A stretch of DNA of 64,000 nucleotides from Rhizophagus irregularis (Eukaryota > Glomeromycota > Glomeromycetes > Glomerales > Glomeraceae). The stretch is taken from the NCBI RefSeq assembly GCF_026210795.1, contig NC_089442.1, positions 3,562,501 to 3,626,500 on the forward strand, read 5' to 3'. The stretch's first letter is position 1. The number at the start of each line of letters is the position of its first letter. A program made the translations under genes and the position numbers. The notes below the pieces were generated by a model that was given only the letters and a program-made list of their open reading frames with translations, searched no databases and was not told the origin of the DNA. Below are positions 1 through 13,062 of this stretch, one piece after another.

Positions 1-195
1 TTCCATTTTCCAAAGAAAGACCTATAAAAAAAAGATATAAAGGAAACGTTAGAAACATTTCCTTATAAAAAAAATAAAAATTTTTTTTTAAAGTTTCAAA
101 GAGAATGCTTCAAAACTTACCCTTTGCATTTTCCTGAAAAATCTATAAAAAAATATAAAGGAAACGTTAAAAATATTTTCTTATAAAAAAATGAA
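1..195. repeat. AT-rich tandem duplication (~119-bp period)
   Basis: Two similar blocks, about 1-73 and 120-193, share a core of the form CTATAAAAAAA..ATATAAAGGAAACGTTA followed by TTCCTTATAAAAAAA or TTTCTTATAAAAAAA. No reading frame is supported. The array may continue left of the window. Confidence 0.5.
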
Positions 196-262
196 AAAAA
201 TATTACAACTATAAATTACTCAGTTAGAATATTCTTTGCTTCCTAGTTTTAAGTGTATTTTT

Positions 263-903
263 ATAGCTTATAGCATAGCGGACATCTTTACTTTATCACA
301 ATTTTGTCGATCATTTATTGATCATTTATTCAATTTTATCACTTCATTATAATTACTTCAGTTGAAAATCCTACATAATAATAATTTTACAGACAAATTT
401 AACATTTATTTAAATTTTCTGCATACTAAATTTATCAAAAAAAAATTCTTTAAACAGTTAATAAATTTTTACAAATTTGTCTATATGTGTATTTTAATAA
501 TATTCATAAACATTTGCTCAATGATAACTTTTTGATTACCTAAAATTCTACATGATTATTTTGGCCATTGATTCTTGAATACCTAAATAATATATTTTGA
601 AAATTTCAAGTTTCGCCCATAAATCTATGGCTTTGCCCGAAGCTCTAAAGTCAAATTAGCAGATGATCGGCAAATATAGGCAAATATCAAATTATTGAAA
701 TTTCAGGTTAAGGTTAACTTTGACAATATAATTTTTTTTATTTTTCATAAATTATACTATTAAAAACTGAAGACATTAGTATAGTTTGGCTAAGCATTTT
801 ATGGCTTTAACCATAGCTTCAAAATTAATGTGACATGATATATTATATGATCGAAAAATAATCGGCAAAGTAATAAAAGCATGTCCGCTATGCTATAGCT
901 TAT
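263..903. mobile_element. Small terminal-inverted-repeat element (MITE-like)
   Basis: The ends are inverted copies of each other: positions 263-285 (core AGCATAGCGGACAT) and 881-903 (core ATGTCCGCTATGCT). The ~0.64 kb between them is AT-rich and non-coding. No target duplication could be fixed because the flanks are low-complexity, so the family is unknown. Confidence 0.55.
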
Positions 904-1191
904 GGTATTTTGAAAATTTGAATTTTTTATCATTTATTAAATCTGATTGTTTGAGATTTGATGGATATCCTATTTTCATTTATTAAAAAAAAAATTTTTC
1001 TTGCTCTGCCTTTTTATTTCTATAATGTTGAACATCTCTTATTAATATTTATTCTATAAAATACAAGTTTAATCTGAATGCTTCAAATGCTTAGGATGAG
1101 TGATTATCAAATAATCATCCTCAACAGAATTCTTTTAATTCTTTAGTTCTATCAAGATAAACGAATGCCCTTGAGTCCAATATATCAATGA
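904..1191. other. AT-rich sequence without a recognised feature
   Basis: Lies between the small TIR element and the decayed transposase-like gene. It probably holds the 3' flank of that minus-strand gene. I see no repeat ends or reading frame here. Confidence 0.4.
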
Positions 1192-3117
1192 TTATATTTT
1201 GAGCATGATCCATTCACAAATAATTTGATAAATTCTGCGATACAAGGTTATTAGTTTCGGAAATATGAGCCTTTTGCAGAAAAAAATAGAATATAAAAAA
1301 TGGAAAAATGAAAAGAGAAGTACAAATATGACAGCCATGGTTAGCATTATGATTCTTAATTTCAGCTTGTTCATTTCCTTTAGGTAAGTCTGATGTAATA
1401 TTTTCCAATCCACCAGTTATCCAAATACATTTATTATCTAAATCCATTTCAAATCCATTTTCAAGTTCTTTTATATCTTCAATTATAGGTTTCAAAACAT
1501 CATTACAATTTGCATCAAAAAGAATAAATTTTAAAAGAAAATGATTTTTAAGTTTCTGATGTATAACTTGCATCATATTTCCAATTTGTAAATAGATTCC
1601 TCCTATTGCATGATATGCATTATGAAATGGTTCAAATTTATCAATGTAAATATCAAGAAAAAATTTAAAAACAGGTAACTCATCTGAAATTTTTTGTATT
1701 AGAATTAGGGATAGTAAATTAACGGTTAATTATAATTTGGTTAATGAACTGTTATTTAACCATTGATTAACTTTATAATTCTGGTCAAATGTATTAATTT
1801 TGTTAGTTTAAGTCAAATTAACTATAATCATATGATTTAAATCTTTTTTTTGATTGGTTAATTTATAATTAACCAAATTAACCGTTAATTAACCAATTTT
1901 AATTAAACATAATTAACAAAATTAACCATTAATTAACCACAGTTAATTAATCATAGTTAATTAGTTAACTCCCATCCCTAATTGGAATATATTCAATTGG
2001 ATGTTTGTGACAAAGATCAACTAATTGTGTATTCCATTTATTATTACTCTTATAGACAATTTCATCAATACAATAATCATAATTGTCAGGTTTTTTCATA
2101 TCCATAAGCTATATATTGATTTTAGATTCAATCCAATTGAGTTCAATCATTTCATTTTCATCAGTCATCCAAAGTTTTTGTGTATTATTAATTTGATTTT
2201 TTCTTTGACGAGATTTCAAAAGATTTGGTAATAAATTAAAATCAAGTATTCTTTCTGCTTTTATTAAAAAACATTTAGTTTTGTCATAAATAATAAAACC
2301 AATAATTCGTCTATAGTTAATAGAAGTATTGACATTTCTATTATAATATGTAATAAAGTCTTCAAGGTTATACATAATTATAAATAGATAGGTTATAAAT
2401 AAAATAAGTTTTAGATAATTATAATGTTGTAATAATCAAATTATATTTACCATTATTTACATAGATATATGTAGTGCCAAATAATAGTGATTTATGCCAA
2501 ATATTACCATGCCATAGTTCTTGTCTAATTTTGTAATAAATACCTGAACCAAAATACATTTGATCACGTAATGATGGATTTAGCATTATATGTTGTAAAG
2601 TTCTTTTTAATTGAAATACAAATACTTGATGAGTTAGTTTTAATGTTGAAAAAATATTACGATCATTAAGTTCAATATCATAACCATTAAATGGAATTAA
2701 TGGTAAGCTATTCTGGTATTTTTTAATTGTGATAATAAAGTACAGAACATCACTGATATTAAAATCTGAATGTTTGATAATATTTGAAAAATCCTGATAT
2801 GCTTCGCAACCTAGTATTTATTAAAATAAATTTATATTATTTGTAAATTTTATCTAAATATACAAATATACTGTACCTATTTGGTGTTTTGTGATCCACA
2901 TAAATAATAAAAAATGTGTAAAATTAGAAAAATAAGGTCTTGACTTTTTGGAAAAATTGTGTATTTTATTACTATTGTCATATTGTTTAGTTTCACTATC
3001 TACTATTTGATTTTCATATTCATTTTTTTCATTTACAAAATTACTATCATTATATTCCATTTCATTGTTAAATAACAAATTTGAAATATCATTATCATTT
3101 GGTATCAAATTTTGCAT
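1192..3117 (-). pseudogene. Decayed multi-exon transposase-like gene of a Glomeromycotina-expanded family
   Basis: Reading frames on the minus strand can be followed in pieces. An acidic N-terminus (3117 to ~2876) ends at a GTACAG donor, with a TACTAG acceptor near 2812. A middle part (~2811-2455) is followed by 2375-2109 and then by ~2100-1984 plus 1700-1214. The last part contains a stretch of the form LKNHF..KF..FDAN, then W..GGLENITSDLPKGNEQA and a Cys/His motif NHNANHGCHIC. I recognise this arrangement (GLG..TADLPQGND..., HNA.KGCR.C) from very abundant Rhizophagus proteins that resemble Tnp2/KDZ-type transposases. The gene is interrupted by a MITE at 1703-1983 and has no complete ORF, so it is probably non-functional. 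The exact family and the 5' end are uncertain. Confidence 0.45.
1703..1983. mobile_element. TTAATTAACC-rich MITE inside the decayed gene
   Basis: The ends are inverted: AATTAGGGAT at the left and ATCCCTAATT at the right, followed inward on both sides by variants of GTTAATTAAC. The interior is built almost entirely of permuted TTAAC/GTTAA motifs. Removing it together with one AATT leaves an uninterrupted frame across the junction in the minus-strand gene, which supports an insertion. Confidence 0.6.
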
Positions 3118-3306
3118 TAAAGAATTTAAATTACTATTACTAAAACACTTTTTATATGAATTTAGAAATCAACATCACAATTAATTCTTGCATTAGCCTG
3201 AAATTGTGCCAATCATTTCAGTGTAACTTTGAATGCCTCAAATGCAAAAAGTAAAGGTCAAAGTTAGTTTGCGACTTGAAGAACATGTCTTTACGATGAT
3301 TGTTTA

Positions 3307-3783
3307 ATGATTGTATTTGATTTTATGGATCGTTATAAATATGTATTAGTTATATTACACATTATTGATTATTATTTAATTTTTATTTATCATGCATATT
3401 TTAGTTGCACTTTGGATAAACTACCTAGTGAAACACACATAAAAAACTTTATTTCAAGTGATGATGTAATTAATGTATTTCAATCTCAAAAAAAAAAGGT
3501 CAAAAAAGTTGAACTTGTAAATGATTATACATCATGGTCATTGCTTAAAAATTTCATTTTAAATGTTAATTTTATAATAGTTAAACACTATGTCAAACTT
3601 AATGTTAATTGTATAGAGTACTATAATAATGAAATTACTAGTGATAAACAAACTAATTGGTGATGTACTATTCTTGCAAATTTGCACAAATTGGATCAGC
3701 AAACAGTTGATGTAAATGTTACATGCAAGGGTGGAACAACATTTGCAAAAGAAATAGATATTAGAACCTTTATGAATTGGTAA
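3307..3783 (+). pseudogene. Hypothetical ORF with one in-frame TGA
   Basis: An ORF of 118 codons ends at TGA (3661-3663), but the same frame continues for another 39 codons to a TAA at 3781-3783. The product is AT-biased, Lys/Asn/Ile-rich, and has a hydrophobic N-terminus (about residues 10-35) that could be an artefact of AT-rich sequence. The second part contains Cys-rich VDVNVTCKGG. I do not recognise a family. It may belong to a transposon that ends in this region. Coding status is doubtful. Confidence 0.25.
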
Positions 3784-4129
3784 AAATAATAATATAATGA
3801 ATGTAATTTAATGTTGCTAGAGTACTAGTCATATGGGCTGATTTGTCTACTCTGCATTAAAAAGAGTTATTGATTGATTTTCACAATTTTTGTTACTCAA
3901 AATTGTTTTGTAATACCAAAAAATTATCTGATTGATGATCACTTGACTAAATAATAAGTTGAACAAAAATTTACATTTGCAAAACTTAAATTATTAAATG
4001 TAAAAAAACTGTGAAAAACCTCATTTCACTAATAAAAAACCCATTTCTCATATATATAGAATTTTTAACATATATTATTAAAAAGTAAGTATATTTTAAT
4101 AAAATATAAAGTAAAATAAAATTTATATA
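3784..4129. other. AT-rich spacer, no feature seen
   Basis: No supported ORF, repeat end or RNA gene. It abuts the TA dinucleotide (4128-4129) that flanks the Tc1-like element. Confidence 0.5.
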
Positions 4130-4448
4130 CAGTCAACTCTCTTTATAGTCACACATTTGGGACAGTCCATATTTGGTGATTATGAGCAAACAGTCTTATG
4201 ACTTTATCTTTTATTATTAAATTTAAACGAAAAGTACAATAAACAAATCGAACAATATTACAAATATCAAATATAAGAATTAAACATAAAAAATAAAAAG
4301 AACTAGCTTCACGATTCATACAAGTAAAGAAATCTAAACAAAATAAAATTAAGTAAAGAAAAACTAAACTATTACAGAAACGCATACCCCATCTTTACCC
4401 GAAGGCCAGTGTGAGTCAACTATCCAGCATGTCCTAAGATCCAATCCG

Positions 4449-7400
4449 TTACCAAAAAGAAATCCTAAGTAGAGGCTGAACTGTTAAGCGGCGCCAAAAA
4501 TTCAAATGCGAAATCCAAGATCCCCCACAGATTATAGAAGAGGAAACCCAAGAAACCCAGGAATCCAAGGAAGCTGTCGCCAAGGAAGGTGTCGAAGAGT
4601 CAAGAGGAATGTTAGAGGAAAGTCGAAGAATAGAAGAAGGCCCAAGAGCTGACGATTTCATTTTTTTTGTAATGCCTTGAGCTAATTCCCAATGATGAAA
4701 GAAAATGGATCGGCACAACCAGATTTGAACATAAAGGTCAAAATGAAAGTCGTGCATAAGGTTGCTTGCCGAAACCTAGAGGTTTAGGCAAGATGGCGTT
4801 TCGCCGAAAAGCGAAATTCTGCCAAAACTATATTAAAGTTATATTAAAAAACTGGCGAAACTTTGGAGAAAGGCGAAACTGCCAAAACTTATTATAAATG
4901 CCGAAACTGCCGAAACTCTGCCGAAACTATAATAAATCTATAGTAAAATTTTGACGAAACTAATCGTAGGATTTTGAAGAGGTTTAGACAAGCAACCTTA
5001 GTCGTGCAAAGGTGTATCTAAGATAGACCATATGGTAGGTGAAGAAAAATAAATCCCAAGAAATTCTGTCAAAGATATCGGTATAAGTCCTCTTGTGAGT
5101 CGCAGGCAGGAAATTGAAGGAGGGTCACAATCCCAACAATTAAGAGCCATAAATTCAGCAGCAAAAGAGTCCGGTAAAGGGATTAAAGATGACGCGGAAA
5201 GAAAATTATCAAGATAAGTAGTCCGAAGAGCCAATAGTAATGTTTTAAAAGTTTGTAAAGGGCTAAATTCCGGTAAAATATAAGGACAAGTCCACAAGTG
5301 GTCTAAAGTCTCAGGAAAGGAATTACATTGAGGACAAAGCCAACTTGGATTATAAAGATGAGGCTTTCGTCTCTGAAGAGTTGTAAGCGTTGGAAGCATG
5401 TCTAAAAGTAGCTTGATACAGAAACCACAAAACTCGGAACGGCCATTCCGATGAGAGACAAAATGCTTATTGTTATTGAGACAAAATTTGGTGCAAGCCC
5501 AATCAATATCAGAAGTTGAAGAATAGGAATTAAATCTTGGTAATGCAGCAAGAGTTAAAAGACTTTTGGCGTCAAAAATATTTCTAATAAATTTCCGGAT
5601 ATTCATATCCACAGGTAAGGAATTAAATTGTAAAATGCAAGGAGCCATCAAATCCAATGGTGGGCAAGAAGAAAGATGTGAGTCAGTATGAGCGGCTTTG
5701 GCTAATGCATCCACATGATTATTCAAGAGGTCGTCAGCATGAGTAGGAACCTTGATCAAGGTAACATCCAGATTCTTTTGCAACATAATAGTGCGTATGG
5801 AGGACCACAAAAGGTGGTTGGATTCTTTAAGCATTCTGGGAATAAAAGGAGCATCCACATATAAAGACCATAAAGAAAGTAATTGAGCACAATCAGTGGC
5901 AACAGTAATCTTTGAATTCCGAGGAAGGGAGTCCAATCCGTGCAATAAAGCAAAAACTTCTGAACGTAAAGCAGAAGGAAAAATGGAAAAGATGATATTA
6001 TAATGGGATTCCAAAATAAATCCATCAGGATCTATAGCAGTCCATGCATAAGCCATCGAGGATACCGGATAACTAGGAGGAGAAAGGAAGGAACCATCAA
6101 TATAAAGGGTAAACACCGAAGAAGGAAGTTGGATATCAGAAATCCTAAGCACTAGTTCATTCGTAGGAGGTAAGCGAACCGGAGCAAAAAGATGAAATAG
6201 TAAAAGAGATTTGGCATAGCCTAATGAGGCAGAAAGTGAAATCGAACGAGTATCCGCATGTATATAAGTACGAGGTTTCGTAGGATAACGGATCAAACTT
6301 GATAACGGAAAATAAGAGAAACATCCTTCAGAGGGACATTGTTTAATCAAAGTCTTAGAGGTAGAGGATCGCGGAATAGCAGAGGCACAACCTTGGCATG
6401 CAGTAAATTCAGAAAGTAAATCGTCAACCGATGACGCAATCCAATGTGAAATAAGAGCTTCATTACGTGGAGCAGGATAGGTAGTAATCACACGGCCAAC
6501 GAGGAAAGAGTTAGTATTGCGATTAAAAGAAATAGCCCATTGAGGGTTAAACCAATAATTTCGACTAATATCTATAAAAGAAATAGAAGCTACGGTATGA
6601 GAACTAGGAATTCTAAATTGTTGTAAAATAAAAAAGGAAGGTGAATTAGGAATAACAATAAGATTGAACAAATAATTAAACCAAGCAGGCACAGATCCTT
6701 TGTTCGATACTCGTTTAAGAAAGCGTAAATCTTTCTATGAGAGAAGTCGAGAGCCACACGGTGTAATCAATTGAGCAAGAAAATGGGTGCAGAAATTTTT
6801 CCGAACATTTTTCATGGAAGTAAATAAATCTTTTGGTAAAATAGACCGGAGTGGAATCGCCAGACGTAAATCTATCCTCGGAGGTCGGAACAGTAAAGAC
6901 CACATGATATTTAAACGAGAAGAGAACAATAAAGAATTAAATAAAAAATGTGTTCGCAAAGAAAGGGTGTGGGACCATGGTTCCAGGTCAATAGTAGAAG
7001 GGCAGACATCACAGTCCAAAAAACCTTGGAGATAAGTAATCATATAATTAGCAAAGAGCTTATATGAAGGGTGAGAGAAAATTTTCTGCCATGAAGCCAC
7101 ATGAGATGATAGAAATCGACCAAACGCTTGTTGAATAGAGAAAGGCAACAGTGTAAAGAGTGTGGAAAGAGGAGTGACTGAGGCCAAACCAGCCTTCTGA
7201 CGAATAAGAGAAAGCATTGGAGAAACCATGCGATTAATGGTGGATTCTGCAAATAATGTGGTTTGTAGGCGAAATTCTAGCCTTGGAAGTAGGACAACGT
7301 TATAAAGATAAGCTATATGTTGTGCTAAAAGTTTTTTAGGACTGAGTAGAGCGGCCATGTCTTTGACCATGGAAACAGTTTGGTTATGAACGAAACGAGA

Positions 7401-10070
7401 AGAAGCCGAAAGGTTAAACCAAACACCTAAAAACCGAAAAGATGTAGATAAGGCTAACGCCTTTAAAGTAAGGGTATGAATCGTATTTAAAGAGGATGGG
7501 AATAAATCAAAAACAATAGTTTGAGAAAATAGTTCAGAAGAAAGAAGGATATATTTTGCTGAATTTGCTTGAGTATTATTTAAAGTGTAAAATTCAGCAG
7601 TGATGGAAAGGCGATCTTCAATTCCTTGTTTAGATGAAGCAATCAAAGTAGAGTCATCCATAAATGTAATATGTGAAACAGGAAGATTATGTTGTTCATA
7701 TTCAATTGGAGAATAATCCAATAATGCAGAAGATTTCAAAATAAAGGGATCACAAGCTTCTCGATTAAGTGTGGTAAGTAATGGATCCAAGTATATAACC
7801 CATAATAGTGGAGAGATGATTTCACCTTGGTCAATGCCAATTCTAACTCTATATCCAGAAGTATCACCATGATGTGTAATAATTTTATTATTACGCCTTG
7901 TAAAAAAGGTTAATGATAAATTTGATCAATAAAGACGGAATATGCAGACGAATTAAAGCCAGTCTAAGCATGTTCAAATCAATTGAGTCAAAGGCCTTAG
8001 AAATGTCCACGAAACAACCCATAGTTCTTGGTCATCGCTTTTATCAAAGCGTCGTTGATGAATAATAGCATCAAGCATCTTAATAGGAATGTCGGTGGAG
8101 CCGCCAGGTAATCCGGCAAAATTACCACCTTGGAGCACTTGATTGTCGGCTAGGATTTTTGATAGTCGAGTTGTAACGACCTTAACCACACATTTTCGTA
8201 CTGTTTCCAATAGAGTGATAGGTCATGTATTCTTCAATTGGGCGTCAAATTCATGAGGCTTTGGAATGGGATAAACAAGCGCTTCACGCCAATCGGCAGG
8301 AATATCTCCATGAATAAGACAAGCATTGGCTAGTACAAGGGACAAATTGAAAGTTTCTCCAGTTAAATGTTTGAGCATTTCATAAGAGATCTTGAAAGGA
8401 CCAGAGGCTTTATTATTAGGCATAGAATTGAGAGTGTTTTTCCATTCATCGGCCAGAATAGGAGACATAACCGAGTTATATAAGGACGAATCAATATCTG
8501 GAAGAGGAGTATAAGCTCGTTGCCATCGTGGAGAAAATGAATCCGTAGAAGAATACTGGACCAAAGGAGGAGTGACAACCGATTGGAAGTGTTTAATAGC
8601 AGCTTGTTTGATATCTGAAGGATCAGTAAGTAATGTGGGTTTGGAGTCAATAACAACCAAAACTCTATCAAGGACGATAGAACGATGTTCCACTGATAGG
8701 GCTGAGGAAATAAAAGAGCCCGGGGATGTAGAGAAATGTTCATCTCTAAGAGCAGTATAATATTCAATGGAATCTACACGATGCTGATGAAATTGTGTGG
8801 AAAGATAAGCTGAGACCAAAGCTTTTTGTGAACGTAAAAATTTGACAAAAGTAGGAAGCGGTGTTGTACTATAAGAAGGTATAGTATAATCTGTTAAAAG
8901 AGACTTAAGGAGGATTAATTGGGTTGGTAAAGAATTAATCATTTGTAAAATTTGAGCAGGACGATCAGGCCTAGATGTGGTCAATTTAAACAATAATCTA
9001 TCCAAGAATTTGTTGACAGCAATAAGCATGGTAAGTTCAGGAGGATATTTATGGTGATGAGTATTGGATACATGTTGGAATGGTAGAGAATCAATGGCAC
9101 CACTAAGAATAGAACGTTTAAGAGCGTGCCAAAGTTTGTCCAATGAAAGAGCTGAAAGTGAAGATACTGAAGGGTGGTGTGTGGTCAAGTATAACTCAAG
9201 ACGTGAGTTTACTTCATTGGAAAATTTGTCCCAAGTGTCATCTTTCAAATTTTTGTAAAGAAAGATGGTGCGTTGTTCGCTTTTCTGCTTTAATCGAGCT
9301 TTGGATAAAATAGCGAAACATGAGCTAAAATCAAAAGCCGTTATAAGTACACAATGATCAGTAAATTGATTATCATTCAGCTTAGGACAAGTTGCAACTT
9401 AAGAGAAAAGACCGGGAGCAGGAAATCCAGAGGATGACCAGATATAATCAAGTCTTGAAGAACCATTTTGATGATAAAAGGTAGGACTAGGACCTGAAAT
9501 TGAGGAAATATGGGATTGGTGATCCGTAAAATATCGAGAAGAGAGTGATCGTAAAATTTTCAAATGATGTTGAGGAAGATGTGAATGTGAAATTTCATCT
9601 GCATTAAAATCACCAAGGATAACTACGTGATAGTTATTGGAACGGGCTTTATCAAGCCATAAATTAAGTTCGAACAAGAATAGCATCACGTTCTTTATAA
9701 TGAATAGAATGATAAGGAGGAATATAAACAGAAATAATAGAAATTTTTGTCTGATGAAAAAAAAGATCTAATTTTAAAAGACGACCTTTCAGGGATCAAT
9801 CTTCTGAACATGTTTGTGTAAAGGATGGCGAAGTAAAAGACCAACACCATCATGTGGTCGCGAATTAGAGGGGGAAGGAGCCCAATAAGATTTAAAATTA
9901 TATTGGGAATGTTCATTTTGATAAATAGATTTAGCACGGGAAGAAGTAAGACGAGTATCATTTAAAGATAAAACGCCAAAAGAAGAATGAAGGAAATAAT
10001 TTAACAAATGCAGTTGTCGTACAGGGGAACATAATCCATTAACATTGACTTGTCCAAAGTTAATAAGAGG
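4449..10070 (-). pseudogene. LINE ORF2 polyprotein: endonuclease, reverse transcriptase, RNase H (frameshifted)
   Basis: The polyprotein nicks target DNA and copies the element's RNA. The APE endonuclease begins near 10060 (FGQVNVNG, NDTRL), continues near 9640 (VILGDFNAD) and 9440 (SRLDYIW), and ends at TDHCVL near 9340. The RT occupies ~9250-7000 and carries the active-site box as HITFMDDSTL (~7670). RNase H is in the ORF at 6692-4998 with YIDGS (first Asp, ~6105), SEVFALLHGL (Glu), VATDCAQLL (Asp) and NNHVDALAKAA, then a CPQC...H..C zinc motif. Frames change near 9789, 9400-9250, 8220, 7970 and 6710. The last ~100 residues (4757-4449) are cut off by the MITE at 4756-5000 and resume in phase across it. 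The frameshifts make this copy inactive. Confidence 0.85.
4756..5000. mobile_element. hAT-like MITE in the LINE 3' region
   Basis: 245 bp, flanked by a perfect 8-bp direct repeat GTCGTGCA (4748-4755 and 5001-5008). The ends are inverted: TAAGGTTGCTTG...CAAGCAACCTTA. The interior repeats GCCGAAACT motifs. An 8-bp duplication is the hAT signature. Excision with one repeat restores an open frame in LINE ORF2 across the site. Confidence 0.85.
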
Positions 10071-12299
10071 GGAAGAAAAAGGAGGAGAAGGGGGATTATT
10101 AGGACTATTAAAATTAGGTATCGCACTATCAGGGGGGTGAAATCCCTGTGAAACACCCGATACAAGTTGGTGTTCAATCATTAGAAGGGTAGGGTTTTGA
10201 AGGAGAGAAGGAGTCCAATTTTTCCATAATCGAACCAAGTTGGGCAGAAAGATTCTTTTGTGTAGTAGTAACATTAAAAATTTCTGATTGCAAACGGGAA
10301 GTGTTAGCGTCGGGGGTGATATTAGTAGGTCGGGAAACAGGTAAGGGACATGTCGTTTTGATAGGATGGAGCTAGGATCCAAAGCTGAAAAGGAAGCATC
10401 AGGAGAAACGTCCATGAGAGAAGAAGAAGTATGGGGAGGAAGATTGAAACCAGAATTCGTGTCATGGGTTGGAGCATCATCCCATCCACCATTATCATAA
10501 GAATAATTTTGATTTTCATGATCATCACGAGGCGGATACAAATCAGAGTCACCAGGGTTATCATAATTCATCATTGATTCAAGCTCAGATAGCCTATATT
10601 CATGGGACGTGATAGTATCATTCATCCAAGAGACAGTTTCCTCGAGAGTATGGAGGGTGTTAGCGATCTCTTTAATCTGCGCCTTTAGTTCATCAATAAT
10701 ATGTTGAGGAAGCGTAGGGGCAGGATTGTCAGATGAAGAAGTAGGTGTTGTAGAAATAATAGGATGAGGTCTGTGCGGAGGTTGAGTAGGTCCGGAAGAA
10801 TTTCCATTGTTCCTGGAATTATTATTATTATTGTTAGTCCGGTTACTACTTCGAGGAGTATTGGGACGAGAAGTGTTAGACTTATTATTGCTGTCGTTAG
10901 AGCGGGATGAAGAGGAATTATTATTGCGAGATCGAGAATTGGAACGCGATCTTGAACGGGAATTAGAATTGTCACGTGATTGTCGTGAATCCTGACGAGC
11001 GCACGTCAGGGCCAGCATTGAAGCGAGAGTAAAGTTTGTTAAGGCGATCGTCCACTTTTCGTGTGGGACGAGGGCTACATACAGAAGGAGAGCAACCCGA
11101 ACGTCCACAGATATGACATAAAGTGTGAGCTTCATTAGGAGGGTGCCAAGTTAAACCTTTGCCGCGGAAAGCCACGGTCATTTCTTTGGCAGCTTCAAGA
11201 GATTCAAACGAGGATAAGTTCAAATATACATAGGGTTTAGGCTTGTAGGAGCTGATAGATAGAGGAACGTTAAGGGCTTTAGCGTTAACTTGAGTAGCAA
11301 TTTCCAACAGATCAGCTTCTTTAATATTCTTTGGGATGCCAGCAAGGATGGCGACATGTTCTCTACGGCTGTCGCGTTGGGTTTTCGAGAAAGATGCTGG
11401 GCAGACACGTAAAGAATTACCAAGGCAAATGATCGCCCAAATATCATTAAATTGGGTAACTGCATCCGCGGAGGAAAACTGGATATGTCCATTATAGTAA
11501 TGTTTCCTAGGAGTAAGTTTGCACTTGATTACAGTACCATAACGGGAAAATGCCTGACGGACTTGAGTCTCAGTTAGGAAAAGTGGGATATCAGTGACGA
11601 ATAAGGACTTCATCTCGTCACTGAGCTTGGCGTCTGCAGAGGAGTAATGACTGAAGGCTAAATCGAGGAGATCGGCACGTGGAGAGGTGATACAATCGGT
11701 ATAATCATCATGATTATTAAAGAAGACAAGGATTTTCTTGTTATCGCCTGATCCATCGCATCGTGCGCGAGCACCATAAGAGGAATAACGGGAGAGTGAA
11801 CAATCCACCTCGTCACACATAGAGCGATTGGTGGTGAATTTAGCTTTGAACGCGTTAGGCGTGTCGCGTAGATAGGCCGCAGCATGATAACGAGAGGGTG
11901 CAGATTTGATAGCAGCAGCATTACCATTGGGAGATGGCCGTCATTCTGGAACATCAAAGACGACAGCTTTGCCTTTACCACTGGTGTTAAAGGGAGCATG
12001 GATAGAAGCGTCAACAGTTTCAACAGGAGTGGTAATATTTTGAGGAGATGTAAGCACTTGGACTTTGTTGACAGGAAGACCTGAAGGAACAGTAGAAGTA
12101 AAGGTGGGAGCAGGAGCTGAATGCGGTTATATCAACATTCATCGCGTCATCGAGACAGTACGCGTACGTTTATTGCGAGCGCCAGCGGTACTAGTGGGAG
12201 ATAAAGGTCGGTCTCCAGAGGGAGTAGAAACAACAGGACGTGGTGGCGGCGGAATATCCGGGTTAATAACAGAAGGAGCTGGAGGTGTAGTCATAGTTT
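10000..12299 (-). pseudogene. LINE ORF1: RRM plus CCHC zinc knuckle, SR-rich tract and coiled coil
   Basis: The likely start is the ATG near 12295 (MTTPPAPSVINPDIPPPPRP), followed by stops or frameshifts near 12140 and 11940. The 282-residue ORF at 11820-10972 carries an RRM-like region (LFVTDIPLFLTETQVRQAF, then HIQFSSADAV), a second RRM-like half (VAILAGIPKNIKEADLLEIA) and a zinc knuckle CHICGRSGCSPSVC. A frameshift near 10990 leads into an Arg/Ser/Asn-rich tract and then a region with heptad-like leucines (LKAQIKEIANTLHTLEETV). RRM plus CCHC ORF1 proteins bind the LINE RNA. Another frameshift lies near 10330-10180, where a better coiled-coil frame exists, so the ORF1/ORF2 boundary cannot be set exactly. 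Confidence 0.75.
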
Positions 12300-12453
12300 A
12301 GAGCTCAGTAAAGAGGAAAGCAACTGGGAAAATATTAGTATTTAGAACGAGCACTTAGAAATTTTCAAACGAAAATTTCAAAAATAAATTTTTTATTAGT
12401 ATTTTCAAAAATTCAGGAAAGAGTTGTGATGATCCTCCATATTTGGTGATTAT

Positions 12454-13062
12454 AAAGAGATATGACTATATAAAAAATTTCTTATATTTGTATATCATAA
12501 TTCCGGCCAAAAATTAACATAATTTTAGCCAGAATTATACTTAAAACTTTATTGTATCGTAACTTCGCCAATATTAATCGTAGAGAGATGATCTTACCGC
12601 CATTCAATTCGTCTTGATGAGACGGTTCTAATGGTATAAAATACATCGAAATCCAATCACTAGATTAATTTCCGAAATTAAAAAAATATTAATAGTTTTT
12701 GTGTAATAACTCTGCTAATATTGATCCTAGAAAGACGATCTTACTACCATTCGATTCGTCTTGATGAGACGAATCTAATGGTATAAGATACATCGAAATC
12801 CAATAACTAGATCAATTTCCGAAATTAAAAAATATTAAATGGTTTTTAAGTAATAACTCCGTCAATATTGATCACAGAGAGATGAGCTTACCACCATTCG
12901 ATTCGTCTCGATGAGGCGATTCCAACGAGCTATAAATCGTCTTTTTATAATCACTAGGTACTGAGAAATCTAGCAAAATGTTAAATGGCGCAGTAAACGT
13001 AAATCAAAAAATATTATAATGCTGATGTTTAACATTTTGTTGAATAACTCGTCAGCCAGTGA
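12454..13062. repeat. Three ~150-bp hairpin modules
   Basis: Three diverged direct copies (about 12540-12690, 12700-12835 and 12840-12960). Each contains a palindrome of the form CCATTCGATTCGTCT-loop-AGACGAATCTAATGG, then TAATGGTATAA..TACATCGAAATCCAAT and a spacer with AATATTGATC and GAGTTATTAC. The same module recurs in other elements across the window. Confidence 0.7.

Larger units (their letters stand above)
4184..12435 (-). mobile_element. Near full-length LINE (non-LTR retrotransposon) with RRM/CCHC ORF1 and APE-RT-RNase H ORF2
   Basis: The element lies on the minus strand and is flanked by an 18-bp direct repeat, TCCATATTTGGTGATTAT, at 4166-4183 and 12436-12453. This is the target-site duplication of an insertion into the Tc1-like element; the empty site is visible in the sister copy near 44562-44579. 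The order from the 5' end is ORF1 (RRM, CCHC knuckle, SR-rich tract, coiled coil), apurinic endonuclease, reverse transcriptase, RNase H and a C-terminal zinc motif. Several frameshifts break both ORFs. A hAT-like MITE at 4756-5000 interrupts the 3' end. Domain order with APE and RNase H suggests a Tad/I-like clade, but I have not placed it phylogenetically. Confidence 0.88.

Noticed and set aside
12065-12301. Plus-strand ORF of 78 codons
   Set aside because: Antisense to the N-terminus of LINE ORF1, with no domain of its own.
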